Part shown: positions 7,004-15,995 of the stretch, one piece after another
How the letters are laid out: every line of letters begins with the position of its first letter
Position numbering within the stretch: position 1 is the stretch's first letter
Assembly: GCF_001027285.1 (NCBI RefSeq)
Contig: NZ_CP011509.1
Location: forward strand, 7,960,501-8,024,500
Direction: 5' to 3'
Source of the DNA: Archangium gephyra
GTDB taxonomy: Bacteria; Myxococcota; Myxococcia; Myxococcales; Myxococcaceae
DNA length: 64,000 nt
Made by a program: the position numbers and the translations under genes
The notes under the pieces: model-generated
Told to the model about the DNA's origin: nothing
The model's database searches: none
What the model saw: the letters and a program-made list of their open reading frames with translations, nothing else

Positions 7004-9949
7004 ATGACTGGACTGCGCTGGGCCTGCATCGCCGCGTGCCTGCTGACCGTGGTGGGAACGAGTTGCAAGCCACAGGAGCCATCGAAGCTGGCTGTCCGGG
7101 CCTATCTGGAGTTCGGCGCCTCGGCGGTGGGGGTGAGCCGGGTGAGGACGGTGGTGCTCGCCAATGAAGGAGGCGCGCCCCTCACCATCCATGGGGTCAC
7201 AGCCACCGGTGCCTCCGTGGAAGTGAGCCCCCTCGGGCCCTTCGAGCTGGAGGCGGGTGCCACGCGGGAGCTGGAGGTGCGCTTCACGCCAGACATGGAA
7301 GGCGTGGTGAGGGGCGAGCTGGAGGTGCGCAGCGATGCCAGCAATGTGGCGCCCTCGGGAGTGGTCCGGCTGAAGGTGGCCGGAGTGGGCGTGAAGTCCC
7401 TGGTGCAGGTGCAGACGGAATCCCTCGACTTTGGCGCCAGGCTCCTGGGCGAGTCGCGGGAGTTGAAGATCCAGGTGAACAACCCCATGAAGATGGACAG
7501 CCCGGTGGGCCTGGAGCTCACCGGAGTCGACGCGGATCAGTTCACCTCCAGCGAGACACGGACAGCGCTGATGTTGAAGCCGGGCGAGGTGCGCCAGTTG
7601 CCGGTGCGCTTCGAGCCGAAGCGCCTGGGAGAGGCCCACGCCATCGCACGCGTGGCGGTGTGCCCCACCTGCGAGCCCGTGGACGTGCCGCTCTCGGGCA
7701 AGAGCCTGGACAGGTGGCTGGAGGTCACCCCCGCCCGGTTGGACTTCGGCCACGTGGCACGGGGGGCGTTCTCCGAGCTGCGGATGACCGTGCGCAACCT
7801 GAGCTCCGAGCCCATGGTGTACGGCGGGGTGAAGCTACTGGACAACGAGAGCGGCGCCTTTCGCGTGGCGAGAGAGCCCACGCTCCCGGCGGGCATGATC
7901 GCTCCAGGTGTCGCGGTCGAGGTGTGGGTGGCCTTCATGCCCACCACCACGGGCCCCGTGCGCGAGGCGCGGCTGGAGCTCGACGTGGACCACGGGGGAA
8001 GCACCCCGAAGATGGGGATGCAGTTGCCGCTCACTGGTGAGGGAGGCGCCTCATGCCTGGTGTCCGAGCCCCATCCGCTCGACTTCGGCACCGTGGCCGA
8101 GAACTGGAGGGTCTCCCGGATGGTCTACCTCACCAACCAGTGCGGCACTGGCGTGCTGCTGCGCAACCTGAAGCTCGAGGCCCAGAGGGGCGGAGACTTC
8201 AACCTGGAGCCGGAGCACGCCAGCCTGTCCATCCCCGCGGGCCATACCACCTCGGTGCCCATCACCTTTCAGCCCCGGATTTCCGGCACCAGCGAGGCCC
8301 GGCTCACCTTCGAGCTCCAGACCGGGCACACCACCTCCACCGAGGGGGTGCGGGTGCTGGGCACGGGCCAGCCGCTCCCCGCCTGCCAGTACGAGCTCGA
8401 GCCCGCCACGATGGATTTCGGCCAGGTGCCGGTGGGCGCCGAGGTGACGCTCGGTGTAGCGGTGCGCAACCTCGGCACCAGCAACTGTCACCTGATGGGC
8501 CCGCGGCTCGCGAGCGGCGGAAGCCCGTCCTTCTCGATGAACGAGGCGACCACCGTCCTCGCACCAGGCAAACGGGCCATGCTGCACGTCCGCTTCAAGC
8601 CCGACTCGCAAGGCGAGTTCATCGGCCAGGCGGAGGTATGGCTCAATCACCCCAGTGCCGGTCACCTGCGGGTGCCACTGCACGGCAGGGGCGTGCAGGG
8701 CTGCTTCTTTGTGCTACCCACCACCCTGGACTTCGGCGTCACGCGGCTCTCCTGCGGCTCACCTGAGCGAGAGCTCATCGTCCACAACCGGTGCTCCACC
8801 CCCACCACGCTCACGGGGCTGAGGCTCGAGGGCGACGCAGCCGACTTCCAGGTGACACACGGCTTCCATTTCCCCGCGATCTTCCCCGCCTACAGCGAGT
8901 CCCGCCTGAAGGTGGCCTACGCACCGCGGAGCAGCGCGGAGAGTTCCGCCGCGCTCCGGTTCGACCTGGGCACGAGCACGGCCTACACCGTGGGCATGGT
9001 GGGCAAGGGGCAGCTCGAGAGCGAGCAGACGGACTCGTTCATCCAGCACTCCGCCAACAAGGTGGATGTGCTCTTCGTGGTGGATAACTCGGGTTCGATG
9101 ATGGACGAGCAGGAGATGCTGGGCGCGAACTTCTCCGCATTCATCGGCTCCGCGTTTCCGCGGGGAGTGGACTTCCACATCGCGGTCACCACCACCGGCC
9201 TCGAGAAGTCCTCGGGTGGTTGGGCGGTGTGTCCGGGCAGCGCCGAGGGGGGTGAGAATGGCCGCTTCTTCCCCGTGGACAACTCCTCGCCCCGCCTCAT
9301 CACGCGCAGCACACCCGAGGCCGCGGCTGTCTTCGCGCGCAACACCCACGTGGGCGTGTGCCACTGGAACGAGCAGGGCCTGGAGGCCATGTACCGCGCC
9401 CTGTCGGATCCGCTCGTATTCGTCACGGATGATCCGCGCACGCCACTGCCGATGGACGGCAATGCCGGCTTCCTGCGCGAGGACGCCAGGCTGGCCGTCA
9501 TCGTCGTCTCTGACGAGGAAGACTTCTCGCTGCAGCCGGCGGCCACCTATGAGACGTTCCTGCTGGGCCTCAAGGGTGGAGACCGCTCCCAGGTCATCTT
9601 CTCCGCCATCGTCGGGCCTGAAGATCTGACCACCTGCCCCCGTGCCAGCAGCACCGGCAGCCGCTACATCCAACTGGCCCGGTCAACAGGCGGCGTGGTG
9701 GAGAGCATCTGCACGCCCGATTGGGCCGCCTCGCTGGAGCGCATCTCGGAGAGCACCTTGGGTCCCAACCGCTCCTTCCCACTCAGCGAGGTGCCCTCGG
9801 ACACCTCACTCCTCCAGGTGCGGGTGGACGGAGTGGAGGCGAAGAGCGGATGGACGTACGACCCGGCCGCCAACACCGTCCGCTTCGAAAAGGAAGCGGC
9901 GCCCCCACCCGGAGCCTCCGTGCGGGTGACCTACCCCGTGGGCTGCTGA
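7004..9949 (+). CDS. Lipoprotein with multiple choice-of-anchor-D/HYDIN-type Ig-like domains and C-terminal VWA domain
   Basis: 981 residues. The start MTGLRWACIAACLLTVVGTSC is a type II signal peptide with the lipid-anchored Cys at 21. From about residue 30 to 670 there are six to seven repeats of ~100 residues, each opening with a strand of the form LDFG(x)V or MDFGQVPVG and containing LxPG...V.FxP. This is the ASPM/SPD-2/HYDIN immunoglobulin-like fold. A von Willebrand A domain follows: VDVLFVVDNSGSM supplies the MIDAS DxSxS residues near 687-697, with AVIVVSDEEDFS later. A ~75-residue tail ends ...VRVTYPVGC. Likely an outer-membrane-anchored, metal-dependent adhesion or scaffold protein. 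It is monocistronic and convergent with the transpeptidase gene. The binding partner is unknown. Confidence 0.88.
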   Translation: MTGLRWACIAACLLTVVGTSCKPQEPSKLAVRAYLEFGASAVGVSRVRTVVLANEGGAPLTIHGVTATGASVEVSPLGPFELEAGATRELEVRFTPDMEGVVRGELEVRSDASNVAPSGVVRLKVAGVGVKSLVQVQTESLDFGARLLGESRELKIQVNNPMKMDSPVGLELTGVDADQFTSSETRTALMLKPGEVRQLPVRFEPKRLGEAHAIARVAVCPTCEPVDVPLSGKSLDRWLEVTPARLDFGHVARGAFSELRMTVRNLSSEPMVYGGVKLLDNESGAFRVAREPTLPAGMIAPGVAVEVWVAFMPTTTGPVREARLELDVDHGGSTPKMGMQLPLTGEGGASCLVSEPHPLDFGTVAENWRVSRMVYLTNQCGTGVLLRNLKLEAQRGGDFNLEPEHASLSIPAGHTTSVPITFQPRISGTSEARLTFELQTGHTTSTEGVRVLGTGQPLPACQYELEPATMDFGQVPVGAEVTLGVAVRNLGTSNCHLMGPRLASGGSPSFSMNEATTVLAPGKRAMLHVRFKPDSQGEFIGQAEVWLNHPSAGHLRVPLHGRGVQGCFFVLPTTLDFGVTRLSCGSPERELIVHNRCSTPTTLTGLRLEGDAADFQVTHGFHFPAIFPAYSESRLKVAYAPRSSAESSAALRFDLGTSTAYTVGMVGKGQLESEQTDSFIQHSANKVDVLFVVDNSGSMMDEQEMLGANFSAFIGSAFPRGVDFHIAVTTTGLEKSSGGWAVCPGSAEGGENGRFFPVDNSSPRLITRSTPEAAAVFARNTHVGVCHWNEQGLEAMYRALSDPLVFVTDDPRTPLPMDGNAGFLREDARLAVIVVSDEEDFSLQPAATYETFLLGLKGGDRSQVIFSAIVGPEDLTTCPRASSTGSRYIQLARSTGGVVESICTPDWAASLERISESTLGPNRSFPLSEVPSDTSLLQVRVDGVEAKSGWTYDPAANTVRFEKEAAPPPGASVRVTYPVGC

Positions 9950-10011
9950 AGCAGGCCCCCGCCCCACCCGTCACAGTTGCCTGGCATGACGCCTCCCGAG
10001 GAAGCTGGCTG

Positions 10012-11484
10012 TCAGGGCCGCGTCATCGCCGACTTGCTACCCGTCTCGGCGGGGGCTCCGGCCACCGGCTCGGCGGACAGCTCCTCCTCGGACTCCTCGT
10101 CCGCGGGAGCCTGCTCCTGCGGCTCCTCGTCCTTCGCGGGAGCGAGGGCACCCGGAGGCAGGCGCGCCAGCCCCAGGCGCATGGCCTCGCGGCCGAGCCA
10201 CGTGGCGCGGATGTGCCAGATGGGCTCGTTGACGATGACCGCCGCCACCGCCACCTTCGGGTTGTCCTTGGGCGCGAAGCCCACGAACCACGAGTAGTCG
10301 CGGAACGGATTGCGGTCCGCCAGCGTGCCCGTCTTGCCCACCGCGCCCGGCACGCCCATCCCCCGCTCGCGGAAGGTCCGGCGCGCCGTGCCCTTCGTCA
10401 CCGTGGCCTCCATCAGCGTCGCCAGGTCGCGCGCCACCTCGGGCGACAGCACCTGCTCGGTGGGCTTCGCCTGGGCGTCCGCGCCGGGCTCGAAGAGGAC
10501 GGGATCCCTCCACACGCCGCCGTTGGCCGCCACGGACGCCAGCAGCGCGCCATGCAGCGGCGAGAGGTACACGTCCCCGAAGCCCGCGCCCGTCTGGGCG
10601 AAGCGGAACTCGTCCTCCTCCGGCACGGCGGCGAGCGACACGTCCGTGGGCACCGGGAAGGACAGCTCCCGGTTGAAGTGGAAGCGGGCCGCCGCGTGCT
10701 TGAGCGCCTTGGGCGACAGGTAGCGCTGCGTCAGCTTGGCGAAGATGACGTTGGCGCTCTTGCCCATGGCCTCGGCCAGCGAGTGGCACTGGCCATCCCT
10801 CGCGCTGTCCTGCAGCAGCTTCTCGGAGAGCCGGCGCTTGCCCCCGTGGAAACACGTCTCGTCCGCGGGCGTCACCCCCGCCTCCAGCAGCGCGGCGCCG
10901 GTGACGATCTTGAAGATGCTGGCCGCGGGGAACACCGCGCGCGTGGCCAGTCCGCGCAACCCCGGCTGGGCCCGCGAGTGCTCGGCCATGGCCAGCACGC
11001 GGCCCGTGGAGGGCTCCAGCACCACCACCGCCCCATAGGGCACGCGGTACTGCGAGAGGATGCCATTGAGCTGCGACTGGAGCACCGGGTCGATGGTGAG
11101 CGGCACGTCCCCCTTGGGTCCCGGCACCACCAGGCGCCCCTGCACGTCCTTCTTCGCGCGGGCGAGCACATCCTGCTTCGCCGTCAGCGAGCGCAGGCGG
11201 GTGATGGGCGGATCCGCCTCGCGAGAAGGCACCGGCACGGGCGGCACGAGTCCCAGCAGCTCCGCGCTCCCGGCGCCGTCCGTGGCCCCGGCGAGGCCCG
11301 CGTCCGCCAGCCCGGCATCCGGGGAGGCGGCCTCGGCCACCGGCGCTACCCCGTCCTCCATGGGGCGTACATCGTCCGCGCCAACGAGCAGGAAGAACAG
11401 GGGGAGGAGCAGCGTGGCGGGGAGGGCCCGGGAGAGCGTCATGCAGAACCGTCGCGCGAGTGAGGGTGGAGGGGGGGTTGGCAT
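10012..11484 (-). CDS. Penicillin-binding transpeptidase-domain protein
   Basis: 490 residues from the chosen start. Cross-links peptidoglycan in the periplasm. Signal/anchor segment TLLLPLFFLLVGA at about 23-36, then an Ala/Asp-rich linker. The transpeptidase domain has all three penicillin-binding motifs: SxxK as SIFK (189-192), SxN as SAN (243-245), and KTG (384-386). No transglycosylase or classical dimerisation domain precedes it, so it is a short class B/FtsI-like form. The C-terminus is an acidic, low-complexity tail (EEPQEQAPADEESEEE). The open frame extends upstream to 11637, but that would overlap the divergent permease gene. ATG 11484 has GGAGG eight bases upstream and is preferred; ATG 11442 is possible. 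Its specific role (elongation, division or development) cannot be told. Confidence 0.88.
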   Translation of the reverse strand: MPTPPPPSLARRFCMTLSRALPATLLLPLFFLLVGADDVRPMEDGVAPVAEAASPDAGLADAGLAGATDGAGSAELLGLVPPVPVPSREADPPITRLRSLTAKQDVLARAKKDVQGRLVVPGPKGDVPLTIDPVLQSQLNGILSQYRVPYGAVVVLEPSTGRVLAMAEHSRAQPGLRGLATRAVFPAASIFKIVTGAALLEAGVTPADETCFHGGKRRLSEKLLQDSARDGQCHSLAEAMGKSANVIFAKLTQRYLSPKALKHAAARFHFNRELSFPVPTDVSLAAVPEEDEFRFAQTGAGFGDVYLSPLHGALLASVAANGGVWRDPVLFEPGADAQAKPTEQVLSPEVARDLATLMEATVTKGTARRTFRERGMGVPGAVGKTGTLADRNPFRDYSWFVGFAPKDNPKVAVAAVIVNEPIWHIRATWLGREAMRLGLARLPPGALAPAKDEEPQEQAPADEESEEELSAEPVAGAPAETGSKSAMTRP

Positions 11485-11584
11485 GGTACCCGCCTCCATC
11501 GAGACGTCCATTCCTCCGCGGGCGTTCCCCTGGAGAGCGAGAATCCTGGCGAGCCCCCTCTGGGCCCGGTAGGGTCCACCTGCC

Positions 11585-12472
11585 TTGAACGTCTTGAATG
11601 AGACTGCAGTGATCTGGAGCGCCGAGTGCCGCCGCACGCTCCGCAGCGTCCGTGTGTTGGCGCTGCTGGCGCTCTACAGCCTGTTCTCCATGCTGGTGTT
11701 GCTGGTGGTGGGCGGCATCACCCGGGCGCTGCGTGAGCAGCTGGACCTGCAGATTGCCCAGGCCGGTGCGAACGCCGCGGCGGCCGATCAGGTGACGGCG
11801 GAGTTCCGCAAGGGCTTCCTCGGCTTCCTGGTGGGAGGCGACCAGGCGGTGATGGAGGCCCTGGCGCAGGTGCCGCTGGTGGTGGTGGTGGTCTTCAAGG
11901 CCACCCTCTTCTTCCTGCCGCTCTACGTGGCGATCATGGGCTTCGATCAGGTGAGCGGCGAGGTGGGCCCGCGCTCCATCCGCTACCTCACCGTGCGAGC
12001 CCGGCGCCTGTCGCTGCTGCTGGGCCGCTTCCTGTCGCAGGCCACGGTGCTGCTGGGGCTGGTGCTCATCATCGATGCGGGCATCTTCGTCTACGCCTGG
12101 CTCACCACGCCGGACTTCACCTTCGGCTCCTTCTCGTTCAACCTGCTGAAGTTCTGGCTGGCGGCGGTGGTGTTCTCGCTCTCGTACCTGGCGCTCACCA
12201 CCCTGTGCTCCAGCCTGTTCCGCGCGCCGGCGCTGAGCCTCATCGTCAACATCTTCGTGCTCTTCGGCTTCTGGCTGGTGAACCTGATCGGCGGCTTCGC
12301 CTCGAAGGACAGCCCGGTGGCGTACGTGCGCTACCTGTCGCCGTCGCACTACGCCAATGGCCTGCTGCACCCGGGGCTGGCCGAGTTCGCGGTGAGCGGC
12401 CTGGCCTATGTCTTCTTCACGCTGCTGTTCCTCGGCGGCGCCATCGTCATCCTGCGGGAGAGGGACCTGTGA
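11585..12472 (+). CDS. ABC-2 type transporter permease
   Basis: 295 residues with about six membrane-spanning segments: ALLALYSLFSMLVLLVVGG near the N-terminus, a long cytoplasmic or periplasmic loop, VVVVVFKATLFFLPLYVAI, then four more ending FFTLLFLGGAIVIL. The motif FDQVSGEVGPRSIRYLTVR fits the ABC-2/NosY-type permease family, where it precedes a helix packing on the ATPase. It forms a transporter with the next gene: their ends overlap by the 4-base GTGA, indicating translational coupling. TTG is used as start, and a second in-frame TTG at 11594 or GTG at 11618 are alternatives. The substrate is unknown. The 100 bp upstream is a divergent promoter region shared with the transpeptidase gene. 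Confidence 0.87.
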   Translation: MNVLNETAVIWSAECRRTLRSVRVLALLALYSLFSMLVLLVVGGITRALREQLDLQIAQAGANAAAADQVTAEFRKGFLGFLVGGDQAVMEALAQVPLVVVVVFKATLFFLPLYVAIMGFDQVSGEVGPRSIRYLTVRARRLSLLLGRFLSQATVLLGLVLIIDAGIFVYAWLTTPDFTFGSFSFNLLKFWLAAVVFSLSYLALTTLCSSLFRAPALSLIVNIFVLFGFWLVNLIGGFASKDSPVAYVRYLSPSHYANGLLHPGLAEFAVSGLAYVFFTLLFLGGAIVILRERDL

Positions 12473-13383
12473 GCGAGCGCGCCATCGAGATCGTCGAGGT
12501 CACCCGGCGTTTCGGCGCCAAGGTGGCGGTGGATGGGGTGAGCCTCACCGTCAACCGGGGCGAGGTGTACGGGCTCATCGGCCCCAACGGCGCGGGGAAG
12601 ACGACCACCTTCTCCATGATGTGTGGCTACCTGCGTCCCACGGGTGGCACGCTGCGGGTGATGGGGGTGGATCCCCGCGTGGACGGCGCCCTCAAGGGGA
12701 AGATCGGCGTGCTGCCCCAGGACGCCATCCTCCCCGGAGGCTGGAAGGTGGGGCCGCTGCTCACGTACTGGGCCCAGCTGAGCGGTGTGGCCAACCCGGA
12801 GCAGGAGGCGCGCAAGTGCCTCGAGCGGGTGGGCCTCGCGGAGGCCTGGGGAGTGGAGACGCACGCGCTGTCGCACGGCATGGCCAAGCGCACGGCCCTG
12901 GCGCAGGCCCTGCTGGGCAGTCCGCCGCTGGTGCTGCTCGACGAGCCCACCGCCGGGTTGGATCCCCGCATCGCCAACCAGGTGCGTCAGGTCATCCGCG
13001 AGCTGAAGGACCAGCACACCACGGTGGTGGTCTCCAGCCACAACCTCCAGGAGCTGGAGCAGCTGTGCGACGCGGCGGCCATCCTCGACCGGGGCAAGCT
13101 GGCGCAGGCCGGCACCATGGCCGAGCTCACCGGCCAGTCCGCCGAGTTCCGCGTCCAGGTGGCCCGGGGCACCGTCATCCTCCCGGAGCTCGAGTCCCTG
13201 CCCGGCGTCACCTCGGCGCGCATGGAGGGCGAGACGCTGCTGCTCGTCCGCTTCGACGGCCAGGCCCACAAGCCCGAGGAGGTCATCAGCCGCGTTGTGG
13301 GCCACCTGCTCCAGACGGGCGTGCTCATCCTGGGCGTCTCCCGGGGCCGCCGGCTGGAGGAGCGGGTGCTGCAGCTCACGTAG
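12469..13383 (+). CDS. ABC transporter ATP-binding protein
   Basis: 304 residues, cytoplasmic ATPase partner of the preceding permease. Walker A GPNGAGKTT (about 38-46), Q-loop VLPQDAILPGG, signature LSHGMAKR in place of the usual LSGGQ, Walker B LVLLDEPTAGLDP, and H-switch VVVSSHNLQE. The C-terminal ~80 residues form the extra domain seen in CcmA/NatA-type ATPases of the ABC-2 class. It starts with GTG inside the stop codon of the permease (GTGA overlap). The departure from LSGGQ (Ser-Gly-Gly to Ser-His-Gly) occurs in some ABC-2 ATPases, so activity is still likely. With only one permease gene, the transporter would be a homodimer in both subunits. The substrate cannot be predicted. Confidence 0.9.
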   Translation: MSERAIEIVEVTRRFGAKVAVDGVSLTVNRGEVYGLIGPNGAGKTTTFSMMCGYLRPTGGTLRVMGVDPRVDGALKGKIGVLPQDAILPGGWKVGPLLTYWAQLSGVANPEQEARKCLERVGLAEAWGVETHALSHGMAKRTALAQALLGSPPLVLLDEPTAGLDPRIANQVRQVIRELKDQHTTVVVSSHNLQELEQLCDAAAILDRGKLAQAGTMAELTGQSAEFRVQVARGTVILPELESLPGVTSARMEGETLLLVRFDGQAHKPEEVISRVVGHLLQTGVLILGVSRGRRLEERVLQLT

Positions 13384-13402
13384 CGGGCAGGCCTCCGGGG
13401 GG

Positions 13403-13430
13403 CGGAAAATAATCCCCGGAAAATCCGGGG
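13403..13430 (-). terminator. Likely rho-independent terminator for the TusA-like gene
   Basis: Perfect 7-bp inverted repeat CCCCGGA-AAA-TCCGGGG at 13414-13430. On the minus strand the hairpin is followed by ATTATTTT, a U-rich tract. It lies about 55 bp past the TusA-like stop and also sits just past the convergent ABC ATPase gene. Confidence 0.5.
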
Positions 13431-13484
13431 TGAAACTCCGGAGCGGTTCAGGTCACCAGCCCTCCGATGGTGACCCGCCTCCTC

Positions 13485-13724
13485 TCACGCCCCTCCGCCC
13501 GCCTTGCGGACCCAGGCCACCCAGGCCGCCCCGCGCCTTTCCAGGCCGAGCAGGGCGTGGCCGGTGGCCTCGCACCAGGCGGGCAGATCGGCCTGCACCC
13601 CGGGGTCGGTCGCCACGAGCTCCACCAGCGTCCCGGGGGCGAGCCGCCGCACGGCCTTCGCTATCTCCAGGATGGGAACGGGGCAGTACGTCCCCGAGGC
13701 GTCCACGCGCACGTCCGGCTGCAT
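13485..13724 (-). CDS. TusA/SirA-family sulfur carrier-like protein
   Basis: 79 residues starting MQPDVRVDASGTYCPVPILE. The conserved CPxP motif (C14-P-V-P) with the following helix ILEIAKAVRRL is diagnostic of the TusA/YeeD/SirA family. The Cys carries a persulfide used in tRNA 2-thiouridine or other sulfur-transfer routes. Length fits the family (75-80). The frame is open a further 30 residues upstream, but that part is low-complexity and lacks family similarity, so the shorter start is preferred. No cysteine desulfurase, thiolase or rhodanese gene adjoins it, so the route it serves is open. Convergent with the ABC ATPase gene. Confidence 0.85.
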   Translation of the reverse strand: MQPDVRVDASGTYCPVPILEIAKAVRRLAPGTLVELVATDPGVQADLPAWCEATGHALLGLERRGAAWVAWVRKAGGGA

Positions 13725-13943
13725 GGGCCCAGTGTAGGCCCGGGGCGTGCGGCGCGCTGGAGGAATTTTCGCCGAAAACCTTTGTGTTTTCGGGGCCCTG
13801 GGTGGCGTCTTCACCCAGTCCGCGCACGCCTGCCCGCCTTGCGTGCTCGGAACGGGCTCTGTTATCTACCCGCGCCCTGCTGACTTGATAAAGCCCGGGA
13901 TCGTAGTCGGACCTGACGACGTACTTAGGAGCAGAACAGACTC

Positions 13944-15920
13944 ATGAAACCCAATGTGATCGTGGCCCTGCTGGTGGGCCTGTTGCTGGGATTCGTCGGT
14001 GGCCGCGCCATCAATGGCGGCACCACGGCTTCCGCCGCTGCCAACAAGCCCACGGCGGCCGCCGCCGCCAACGCGCCCCGCCCGAACAATGCCCGCCAGG
14101 TGGACCCCACCGTCTTCAAGGTGCCCATCGACGGCTCTCCCACCAAGGGCAACGCGGACGCGCTCGTCACGCTCGTCGAGTTCTCCGACTACCAGTGCCC
14201 CTTCTGCTCCCGCGCCGACGCCACGGTGCAGCAGCTCCAGAAGGACTACGGCAGCAAGCTGCGCGTGGTCATGAAGCAGAACCCGCTCTCCTTCCACCCG
14301 CGCGCCAAGCCCGCCGCGCTGGCCGCCATGGCCGCTGGTGAGCAGGGCAAGTACTGGGAGTACCACGCGAAGCTCTTCGCCAACGCGAAGGCCCTCGAGG
14401 ACGCCAACCTCGAGAAGTACGCCGAGGAGCTCGGCCTGAACATCGCCCGTTGGAAGACGGACATGACCAAGCCGGAGTTCACCGCCATCATCGACCGGGA
14501 CCAGGCCCTCGCCGGCAAGCTCGGCGCCAACGGCACCCCCGCCTTCTTCATCAACGGCCGCTTCCTCTCCGGCGCCCAGCCCATCGACAACTTCAAGGCG
14601 CTGATCGACGAGGAGCTCGGCAAGGCCGAGGCCCTGACGCGCTCGGGCACCCCCGCCAGCCAGGTGTACGCCGCCATCATGGCCAAGGGCGTGGAGTCCG
14701 CGCCCAACAAGCCCTCGCAGCAGGAGCAGGCTCCGGCGCAGGCCTACCGCAAGGTGGAGTTCCCCGCCGATGCCCCCTCCTTCGGCCCCAAGGACGCCAA
14801 GGTCACCATCGTCGAGTGGTCCGACTTCGAGTGCCCCTTCTGCAGCCGCGTCGGCCCGACGCTCAAGCAGATCAAGGAGAACTACGCCAAGGACGTGCGC
14901 GTGGTGTTCCGTCACCAGCCGCTGTCCTTCCACGCGAACGCCAAGGGCGCCGCCGAGGCCTCCATGGCCGCCCATGAGCAGGGCAAGTTCTGGGAGTACC
15001 ACGACAAGCTGTTCCAGAATCAGAAGGCCCTGGATCGCGCCAACCTCGAGAAGTACGCCCAGGAGCTGGGGCTGAACATGGGCCAGTTCAAGGCCGCTCT
15101 CGACTCCGGCAAGTTCCGCGCGAAGGTGGAGGCGGACGCCACCGCCGGCGCCGCGGTGGGCGCCAATGGCACCCCGACGTTCTTCGTCAACGGCCGTGAG
15201 TTCGTGGGCGCCCAGCCCTTCGAGAGCTTCAAGCGCATCATCGAGGACGAGAAGGCCCGCGCCGACAAGCTGCTGGCCGCCGGCACCAAGTCCGCGGACC
15301 TGTACGCCAAGCTCATCGAGGAGGGCGTGAAGTCCAATGGCTCCGCTCCCCAGGCGCAGGCCCCGGCCGAGCCGCCCGTGCAGAACATCGAGGTCGGCAA
15401 CGCCCCCTCGCGTGGTGCGAAGAACGCCCCGATCACCATCGTGGCCTTCTCCGACTTCGAGTGCCCCTTCTGCGGCCGCGTGCTGCCCACGCTCAAGCAG
15501 ATCGAGGACGAGTACAAGGGCAAGGTCCGCGTGGCCTTCAAGAACCAGCCGCTGCCCTTCCACGCCAACGCCAAGCCGGCCGCCGCCGCCGCCCTGGCCG
15601 CCAACGAGCAGGGCAAGTTCTGGGAGTACCACGACAAGCTGTTCCAGAATCAGCGCGCCCTGGATCGCGCCTCGCTCGAGAAGTACGCGCAGGAGCTGGG
15701 CTTGAACATGAACCAGTTCAAGGCCGCGCTGGACTCGGGCAAGTTCGACGCCCAGGTCACCGCGGACATGAACGAGGCCACCCGCGTGGGCGTCAACGGC
15801 ACCCCCACCTTCTTCATCAACGGCCGCTCGGTCGTCGGCGCGCAGCCCTTCGAGGCCTTCAAGCGCGTCATCGACGAGGAGCTGAAGAAGAAGGGCTCCG
15901 TCGCGGCGGACCAGAAGTAA
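13944..15920 (+). CDS. Envelope protein with three tandem DsbA-like thioredoxin domains
   Basis: 658 residues. The N-terminal hydrophobic segment VIVALLVGLLLGFVGG acts as membrane anchor or uncleaved signal. An Ala/Pro linker then leads to three DsbA-family (Thioredoxin_4-type) domains. Each has CPFC: C85/C88, C297/C300, C507/C510. Each also has a cis-Pro motif NGTPxFFxNG (near 197, 408, 618). The spacing of the active sites is 212 and then exactly 210 residues. Domains 2 and 3 are much more alike than either is to domain 1. All active sites look intact, so it should be a multi-site thiol oxidoreductase outside the cytoplasm. Ordinary members have one such domain. ATG is preceded by AGGAG at a long spacing of 12. 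Monocistronic, closed by a strong terminator. Confidence 0.9.
   Translation: MKPNVIVALLVGLLLGFVGGRAINGGTTASAAANKPTAAAAANAPRPNNARQVDPTVFKVPIDGSPTKGNADALVTLVEFSDYQCPFCSRADATVQQLQKDYGSKLRVVMKQNPLSFHPRAKPAALAAMAAGEQGKYWEYHAKLFANAKALEDANLEKYAEELGLNIARWKTDMTKPEFTAIIDRDQALAGKLGANGTPAFFINGRFLSGAQPIDNFKALIDEELGKAEALTRSGTPASQVYAAIMAKGVESAPNKPSQQEQAPAQAYRKVEFPADAPSFGPKDAKVTIVEWSDFECPFCSRVGPTLKQIKENYAKDVRVVFRHQPLSFHANAKGAAEASMAAHEQGKFWEYHDKLFQNQKALDRANLEKYAQELGLNMGQFKAALDSGKFRAKVEADATAGAAVGANGTPTFFVNGREFVGAQPFESFKRIIEDEKARADKLLAAGTKSADLYAKLIEEGVKSNGSAPQAQAPAEPPVQNIEVGNAPSRGAKNAPITIVAFSDFECPFCGRVLPTLKQIEDEYKGKVRVAFKNQPLPFHANAKPAAAAALAANEQGKFWEYHDKLFQNQRALDRASLEKYAQELGLNMNQFKAALDSGKFDAQVTADMNEATRVGVNGTPTFFINGRSVVGAQPFEAFKRVIDEELKKKGSVAADQK
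14976..15653 (+). repeat. Internal DNA repeat, DsbA domains 2 and 3
   Basis: A stretch of 48 bases is identical at 14976-15023 and 15606-15653, exactly 630 bp apart (210 codons). It encodes EQGKFWEYHDKLFQNQ in both domains. Identity at synonymous positions points to recent duplication or gene conversion between the two domain copies. Confidence 0.85.
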
Positions 15921-15940
15921 GCCCCGCCTGCGGTGAATGA

Positions 15941-15986
15941 AAAAGGCCGTCGGACCGACCTGGGTCCGGCGGCCTTTCTCTTTGCG
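15941..15986. terminator. Rho-independent terminator, probably bidirectional
   Basis: Arms AAAGGCCGTCGGACC (15942-15956) and GGTCCGGCGGCCTTT pair with one G-T wobble around a short loop. The plus strand continues TTTCTCTTT and the minus strand has a T run (complement of AAAAA at 15940-15944). It lies between the convergent DsbA-repeat and ridA genes, 20 bp past the first and 10 bp past the second. Confidence 0.85.
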
Positions 15987-15995
15987 GGCGCTCGC

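Noticed and set aside
4782..7007. 741-codon plus-strand open frame over the pseudouridine synthase
   Set aside because: The opposite strand carries HRLDxxTSG and the full RluA domain. This frame has no recognisable domain.
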